Below, in pieces: positions 53,440 to 60,000 of a stretch of DNA of 60,000 nucleotides (positions within the stretch are counted from its first letter, which is position 1; each line of letters opens with the position of its first letter). Position numbers and translations under genes: made by a program. The DNA comes from Cristatella mucedo (Eukaryota > Bryozoa > Phylactolaemata > Cristatellidae). The notes below the pieces were generated by a model. The model did no database searches and had not been told where the DNA came from. It was given only the letters and a program-made list of their open reading frames with translations. The DNA lies in contig WPIO01000003.1 in the NCBI GenBank assembly GCA_009760855.2, positions 5,266,501 through 5,326,500 on the forward strand, given 5' to 3'.

Positions 53440-55195
53440 TTACCTGTGAAGTCCATCCACTTGTGAACACATCAGTTTTCAGGCCACTCATTAAAAAGTC
53501 GTACCTATATCCTATAAAGCTAAGTAACGTTTTGGGCAGATTTCAGTTAGCCTTTCTTATCCGAGACAATTGAACGATTATTAGTCTGCTGTAGAATACA
53601 ATTGCATCCATTCACTAAAATCGATGTCAAGTTTCAAGCCATGTTTAGAGCCAATACTCCACCTAAACTGTCCATATTTTGATTTTAAATGACTTTCCGA
53701 ACCATGGCCTTAAGGTTAGGCTCTCTCTGATTGTCCTTTAAGGCCTCTCATGCAGACGTAGGTAAAGTATCTCTGCTAGTTTTGCTCGATCTTTCGGCAG
53801 CTTTTGATACTATCGATAACCAATCCTTCTTAAGTGCCTTTCATCTCGCCTGGGAATAACTGGCACTGCTTTGCAATGGTCCAGGTCCTATCTTAGTGGA
53901 AGACTCCAGAGTATTTGTGTGAATGGGCAACGATCATCCAAGAAGCCCCTGAAATATGATGCAATTCATGGCTCCGTGCTTGGTCCGGTTCTTCTCACGG
54001 TTTATTCTCTCCTTCTCGCCGTTGCGATTGCCAAGCTCAATCTAGGCTTTCACTTCTATGCAGACGACGCTCAGTTGTACATTGGCTTTGATTCCTCCCA
54101 ACCTTCGAGGATGACAAATTATTTCAATTCCCTTGCTGCATGTAATAATGACATATGCACATTGATGGCAGCAAACGTTCCTAAATTGAATGATAATACA
54201 ATTGACTTACTAGTTACGGAAAAATCGAGTTTGATTCTGAAATTGGAAAGGCTTACGCTCAAATTGGCTCTGCCAGCATATTTTCCGTTGAATCTGCACG
54301 CAACCTAGTTATCATGTTCCAAAGTAATATTTAGTGAGACGACCACAATAGTTACACAATCAAGTCTGCCTACTTTCTGCTACATAGCATTGCTAAAATT
54401 CGGCCTTGTTCAGATAGCGATACCACATATAAGTTTGTCCATGCATTTGTGGCATCCGGTCTTGACTTCTGTAACTCACTGCTAGCTGGCCTACCGGCCT
54501 GTGCAATCAGGCGCTCACAGCTGGTGCGAAACTGTGCAGCTCGGCTTGTCAGTCGTGAGCGTCGCAGTTGCCACTTCACACCATTTCTTGCCGACCTGCA
54601 TTGATTATCAGTCAAGCAACGCATCGACTACTAGGTTTTGTCGCTCACTTGTAGGTCTCTTCATTCTTTGGCTCCAGCCTACCTATCAGATCTACTGCCC
54701 CTCCAGGCTAAGCATCGTACCACCGGCTTTTCAGAATCTAATGGATTACTCATACCTACTACAAAGCCCAAACCCTTTGGAGGCCGTGCGTTTAGCTCGT
54801 ATGCTCCCAAAGCCTGGAATGCACTCCCGACTTGCATCACGACATCCCCTGACTTGATCACATTTAAAAAGAAACTTGAAACACACCAATTTACGCCAGC
54901 ATTTACCAGGTCCCGCGATCCGTCTTTTATGTGCTCATGCTTGCTGACACTGCTGCGTGCTACCACTAACCACACTTGCATGCTGACCCTGTGCATGTCA
55001 CCCCTGACCATGCTATTCATGTTGTGACCCTGTGCATGTCACCCTCTACCCATGTTATTTATGTCGTTTATCAAGCATGATACCACTCATCATTCGATCG
55101 TGTTTTCTTTACAGCAAATGTAAAGCGCCTAGAAAGAGATTGAGTTCTCTGAGGGCGCTTTATTAAGTGTATTATTATTGTTATTATATGCATTT
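53440..55195 (+). pseudogene. L2-type LINE copy
   Basis: It carries FRPLIKKS, LLVLLDLSAAFDTID (near 53770-53820), RSYLSGRLQSI, FYADDAQLYIGFD (about 54050), [13 protein letters not shown] and FGGRAFSSYAPKAWNALP, ending AGCGCCTAGAAAGAGATTGA and a TTATTATTG tail. Frame breaks at several places; a CTGACCCTGTGCATG segment near 54985-55040 is duplicated. Confidence 0.75.
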
Positions 55196-55309
55196 GGCTT
55201 AGTTAGTTACTAGATCTTTCCGGAGCGCCTCTCGATAAGCCTATATATGACTGGCATATTTATATATGGGTTACTTTCTCTCTCAGGGAGAAATGTTCTC
55301 TATCAGGGA

Positions 55310-55410
55310 GAAATGAGTGTATATGCAGCTATATCTGTAAAGTGCCTAGAATGAGATCAAGCTCTCTGAGGGTGCTTGAAAAATGTATTCTTCTCATTGT
55401 TATATACTGT
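55310..55410 (+). repeat. L2-type LINE tail
   Basis: TAAAGTGCCTAGAATGAGAT, CTCTCTGAGGGTGCTTG and a TATTC/TTATA tail, following the previous copy. Confidence 0.5.
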
Positions 55411-56746
55411 AAATCTTTGTTATGTATCCAATTAGCTTATATCTGTAGGCACTTTTCTGTTGGCATGCTTCAGGGCTAGGTCTTTGGCTTGGCCTTCTTT
55501 TCACTGTCCATACTGTCTACCAGTGGCCGACATTACTGCCGAACAGGATGTTTTCTTTCATTTCTACCGATCAGTTGGCTCTTCTAAGCATTGCTCAGCA
55601 TCCGTCTCATTTAATACCCTAGCAGAGTCCAAGGAAGCCAAATGCCCTTACAGCCTGTATCATAAGTCTTCGAGCTTGGAAGACCGCTAAATTTTTGAAG
55701 CGTAGCAATGATATGACCAAGCTTCTATGCGAAAGCCCAGTGTTACTCGCCATTAAGTTGGAAGACCTCACTCTCACGATTGGCTAATCTAGCATCAATC
55801 CAGTGTCATCTGCTCGTAACCTGATTGCTCTACTTCAGAACTTCTCATTGAATGAGCATATTGACTCTACCATCATGTCAGATTTCTTTCAGCTGAGGAA
55901 AATGGCCACAAAAGGGGGGTTCAGAAAATTGTGCTGCAGCCTAACTGGCTAGCAGATTTGCGATATAATTATTCTGTATTTTCATTGCAAGTGGGGTGAT
56001 ATCGGCCAGGGATCTTCGGCTGCTGGATAAAAAAATCTGTTGATTAGGAACACCCTTATTTTAACAGGAGATGTTTGTATTTTGACTTAACCGATGCTCC
56101 TGTCTTCAGAAGCAGCCGAATATGCAGGCGAATCTTTCTGCTGACATTATTATTTAATTTTATTTGCCTCTTGGACTTCAATCGATATGCATTTATAACT
56201 TCTTTCTAGCGAAGAGCCCAGTCGAAAGTCCTCAATCGCGAGGATTTAAATGTCTAGAACTGGTAATCGGCCACACGTGAGCAGCTGGCACCTAAAAATT
56301 AGATGCCGTGGTGCCGGGCTAACGAGTGGCGTTCAAATCAAGGGTAGAAAGAGTGAGTTGAGTGAAGCTCCCCGAGTGCTAGCGGCGCAGCAGAGGCAAC
56401 GAGCAGCGGAGTGCCGTTCAGATCGAGGCTATGCAGGCCCGACTTACGGCAGCTGCATATCTGGCGGAACCAAAAGAGTCCTTCAAGCTGCGAGCGTCAC
56501 GAGTTATGAGTCTTTTATCGCACTATATTAAATTCATTGTCTAAACTATCCTGTTAGAAGCTTTTTAAAAATAATTTAACTTGTTAGGCATGCGTCACAA
56601 TTTTTGAGAATAAAGCAGAACCGACTTTACTGCTACAGAAGCTATCGCACTGAAATCGGCAAAACGTGTTTTTAGCGTCAAACCTGTATAGGCAAGGGCA
56701 ATCCATTTTTAGCGTCATCGATAAACCTTTGAATTGAGATAAAACA
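55411..56746. other. No gene recognised
   Basis: 55470-55900 may hold an old L2 RT piece (short LGLLFTVHT-like reading on plus). Otherwise nothing named. Confidence 0.35.
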
Positions 56747-56751
56747 CACTG

Positions 56752-57067
56752 TGTTGTTCGGTTCGCACAGCACAGAAACGCCTGCCGATGACCACTGCCA
56801 GTTTAATGTAGGACGCACGGAGCAGAGGGGAGTACGACTCCCTTCGCCCTCTCTTCCACTCGAGTTTCCTCTCCTCAACCACGGCTGTGCATTCGCCAAC
56901 CCCGGTGGCGAATTGAATATCTGTTCACCAGCAGGTTAACGGCCTGTGTCCATGCCACATCAGAGGCGGACCACAGCTGTGCGCCTGCCCCTCTCGACGA
57001 TGCTCCCAACAGCTGTTCACCAGCGGTTTAGCAGAGGAGCAGTACCAACCTGCATACAACCAAACCA
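56752..57067 (-). mobile_element. Solo LTR with perfect target duplication
   Basis: The element begins TGTTGTTCGG and ends CAAACCA, flanked by CACTG on both sides (56747-56751 and 57068-57072). The interior shares GCACAGCACAG, GGACGCACGGAGCAG and AGAGGCGGACCACAGCTGTG blocks with the LTRs at 19 kb and 44 kb. Sense is minus. Confidence 0.8.
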
Positions 57068-57072
57068 CACTG

Positions 57073-60000
57073 TACCAAAAAATCACTTGCTCCTTCGTTC
57101 ATAAATGTTCTGTTTCCACCCGGTTCAATTTAAAAAAACTCTCAATCAACCTATGTAGTTTTGAATGTACGTCTGTCAGTCTCTAATCTCTATTACGTAC
57201 GTAAGTCCAAACGTAAATGGCAAAATGAACTACACTGAATATTAAATTTCATTGCAAAAAGAGGATAAGAGGGAAATATCAAAATTAAGAAAGTATTTAA
57301 CTAATATAGCAACTGATATGGGACAACTAATGCAAAGCGTCCAGTGACTATGCGGATCACTACCGAAAACAGCATAAAAAATCCAAGTCAGAGAAATCAG
57401 CTGAGCGCTGCAAAACGTCCTTAGCAAAGTTGGATTTATCCATGATTTTCACGGGCATTGAGTATTATTCGAGTAACGTCATTTCAACAGAAAGGTCAAA
57501 CATATATAATAACTACTCCATTAAATCCTATTATACAATCGGACAGGCGCTATTTGCAAGAACATCGGCGAAGTGGTCGATCCTGCTGTATCGTATCACT
57601 ATAGTTTTTCCAAATGTATTCTCATAATTTGCCAGCGCTTGGCTGCTGCAAGCTGGTCCAAATTTGATGTTACTTTGCCAGCTTTTGATGTTGCTTGGCC
57701 CGCCTTTAATGTGGCTGGCCTGGTTTGGATGTATTGGGATGCTTCCCAGAATAAATTGTCCGCTAGTAATGGCGCAGGAGATTGAGCCGTCGCTCTGCGA
57801 GCGTTAGGAAAATGCGCGATTGTTCAGGCCTACTTGGTAGTTCCGTGTCTTTGCTTGTGTGCTGTCAGAGCGTCAAACTAAGACCAATACTTGTAAATAT
57901 TAGGCATGAGATTTACGCAATGGATTTCAGCCCGTGCAGCCTAACATGGTTGGTGGCTGGGTTGCCATTGCTGTTCGTGAATTCTTTGGTTATAAGACAT
58001 GCAGTTTCTCGCATGGGCCATCGTTTGAATTATTTGCAATCAGGTCCTCATCAAAAGACCATGCCTCTCTCTGATGTGATTTGAGATGTGGTTACTTTAA
58101 TAAGGTCTAGTAAAATATCTCCTTCCTGAAGACCCTACACTATCTCCTCTTCGGTTTTCCCTGGCAGAACAACTTAACCCACTGTAACAGAGACTGTTTA
58201 TGCATCTCTGGAAAAAATGGGTTGCTATAGGTGGTTGGCCACTTCCAGCAGTTTTTCTTAGTTACGTTAAGTGCCTCGTCTTGAGCCTGGGCAGCCGCAT
58301 GCCTGCACCTGGTGCAGCGTGTCAGCCAGTGGAAAGAATGGAGAAGTTAATTTCGACAGCTCCAAGTAGAACCTCACTCTCATTAGCGGCTTGGTGATAA
58401 GCTTCCTCTGCGAGAGCCTGCAGATCGAGCCTGCAGATCGTATAAAAAAAGCTCGAAAGAGTGTAACCGTAGAAGCTGTCTTGTCGGCAAAACTCATCAG
58501 ATAAATGCTTCAGCTCTTAGACTGCCATTTGTTTCTTTTCCAAGTATTGAGAGGCGTAAGTTCAATTTACGACCTATGTCGCGAGTTTGAGTTCTGATGA
58601 AGGCAGTTCTTCATTGCCTTTTGTTCTGCCACGATCTTAATGGCGGTATTGAATCAGTTGTTTTGCTTTTACTTTGTCCTTTCGTGCTAAGCGAGGAACA
58701 GTTAAAGATTGAGACACGGAGTTTCGGAATATATCTTAAGCGAACCTCACTTTTTGTAAGCCTACGTGTTTGCTTCTCTAAGGTATTCAAAGTGATCCAA
58801 CTTTTTATTCAACGTTGGTTCAAGTAAGATCCCGTTCTAGGCTGTTTAACCGCAGCACAGCAATTCGTAAACCTCGGAGTCAAGGTTTTAGAACGTGGAG
58901 TACAGGCATTAGAACCCTTATTTGTCATGTAGGGAGGCGCCCGTGTGCAACTGTACCTAAAGCATGCCTGCCCTGCCCATTCAGGCCTTCCGTCGTCCGT
59001 AATATCGGTCACAAGAGCACCCATACCCATAGAAATACCCAGTTCCTGCTAGAGACGATGTGGCGGACCCAATATGGAGGCGTCTCCCCTCCAGCCGGCT
59101 TTTTCTCCATCTAGCGCTTGATCTTGGAGGCATCGACGTTCATCGTGATTCGGAGGTATTTTGCCATTTCGATTTGATCTTTGAAAGCCTTTCATCCCGA
59201 TCCAAATGTGACGCCCTAATCCGTCGAGCCTGACTGAAACTTGGCCAAAAACATGGCTCAGAACTCCACCCTTGATTCCTCTTGAACTGCCGCTAAACTC
59301 GGGCTTTTGAACTCCTAAAAGCACCCTTTAGTAGGAATTTGTGTAAGTCAGGTCAATAATAATGAGACCACGGACGCAACCCGCGAAGTACCCATGGGTA
59401 CGGGTGTGTGTGTGCGTGGTATGGGTACCGAGTTGAGGTTTCAGGGCATACAACTCGTCGTTTATAATATCAGAAACTAACCGTGCACCAGTCGACAAGC
59501 TATTTCTATATACTCGAATGCTACCCACGATATGCTTCGCGTGAAGAACGCAAGCAACAATAGTTAGATATTTTATAATAACAAGTACAGTGGTTTGGTT
59601 GTGAAGTGTCCGCATTTTCAGGAAATTCAACCGGAAGTTGAGCAATTGGGCGTACGAAAAAGTAGCTATCGTAGATAACGCATGCTCACGATGGTTTGAC
59701 CAATGGCCAAACCGGCGATTGGCCAGCCATTACGTATGACATAAAATACTTCAGCGGCAGAAAATTTTCAAAATTGCAAAAAGCTATCGAGCAAGTGTAG
59801 GTTGCTTGGCCTGCGCGATGCTCGTCAAGACTTCATGGGCCGAGCTGAGCAGCAGAGCGAGCTCGCCCGGCTCTAAGCCGATCTGTTAAAGTCGATTCGA
59901 AGCTCGCTCTCCTGGCATGGGTCAAAGCCACGTGCCTTCAATTACTATAACGGAATATTTCAGATAAGAGCAAGCCGTCGTATACGCCGGAAGTTCTAAT
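57073..60000. other. No gene recognised
   Basis: I looked here on the minus strand for the missing N-terminal CYP4 exons and found no convincing match. ORFs of 60-105 codons only. A GT-rich patch lies at 59403-59417. Confidence 0.4.

Noticed and set aside
59049-59324. 91-codon minus-strand ORF as a possible N-terminal CYP4 exon
   Set aside because: It has no proline-rich PGP hinge, no WLG...GLL motif and no donor in the needed phase.

Overview
This is nuclear DNA from an animal, and the annotation is of a repeat-rich eukaryotic region, not an operon-type genome. The evidence is phase-compatible exons with GT-AG introns, a CYP4-clade cytochrome P450, an LRAT-domain (PLAAT-like) enzyme, L2/CR1-type LINEs, tRNA-derived SINEs, Ty3-like LTR elements, a Tigger/pogo transposase relic and long dinucleotide microsatellites. 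The gene content fits a bilaterian invertebrate; I cannot settle the phylum from sequence alone.

Three genes can be supported. (1) Plus strand, about 11.0-18.85 kb: a five-exon model built here by joining open segments whose splice phases match at each join, predicted at about 762 aa. It is low-complexity (Ala/Ser/Gly/Gln-rich, with a 7-Gln run) and I do not recognise the family. (2) Minus strand, 21.25-24.97 kb: a complete three-exon, 160-aa LRAT-domain protein with the His-His-Cys triad in place. (3) Minus strand, 31.97-48.39 kb and beyond: nine exons of a CYP4-type P450, from helix C (WxxxR) to the stop codon, all in phase. Its N-terminal exons (about 130-140 residues) were not found. Polyadenylation signals lie 66 nt (P450) and about 190 nt (LRAT gene) after the stops.

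Region by region: 1-11 kb is mostly repeats (SINE, GT and GA microsatellites, Tigger relic, two LINE 3' fragments); 11-19 kb is the uncharacterised gene; 19.07-19.56 kb is a solo LTR with a perfect target duplication just downstream of it; 21-25 kb is the LRAT gene; 25.8-26.5 kb is an unexplained GC-rich block; 26.9-29 kb is a decayed minus-strand L2 copy; 32-48.4 kb is the P450 gene, whose introns are filled with L2 copies and two internally deleted LTR elements; 48.5-60 kb is L2 mosaics, SINEs, a 114-bp (TA)n tract and another solo LTR.

The repeats interact. A tRNA-derived SINE family carries the same 3' end as the local L2 LINEs, which suggests a SINE-LINE partnership. LTR elements have inserted into LINEs and an L2 tail has inserted into an LTR. 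The two LTR elements with internal sequence lack most of pol; one keeps a gag-like ORF followed by an expanded GC-rich minisatellite, the other keeps a short ORF next to its 3' LTR.
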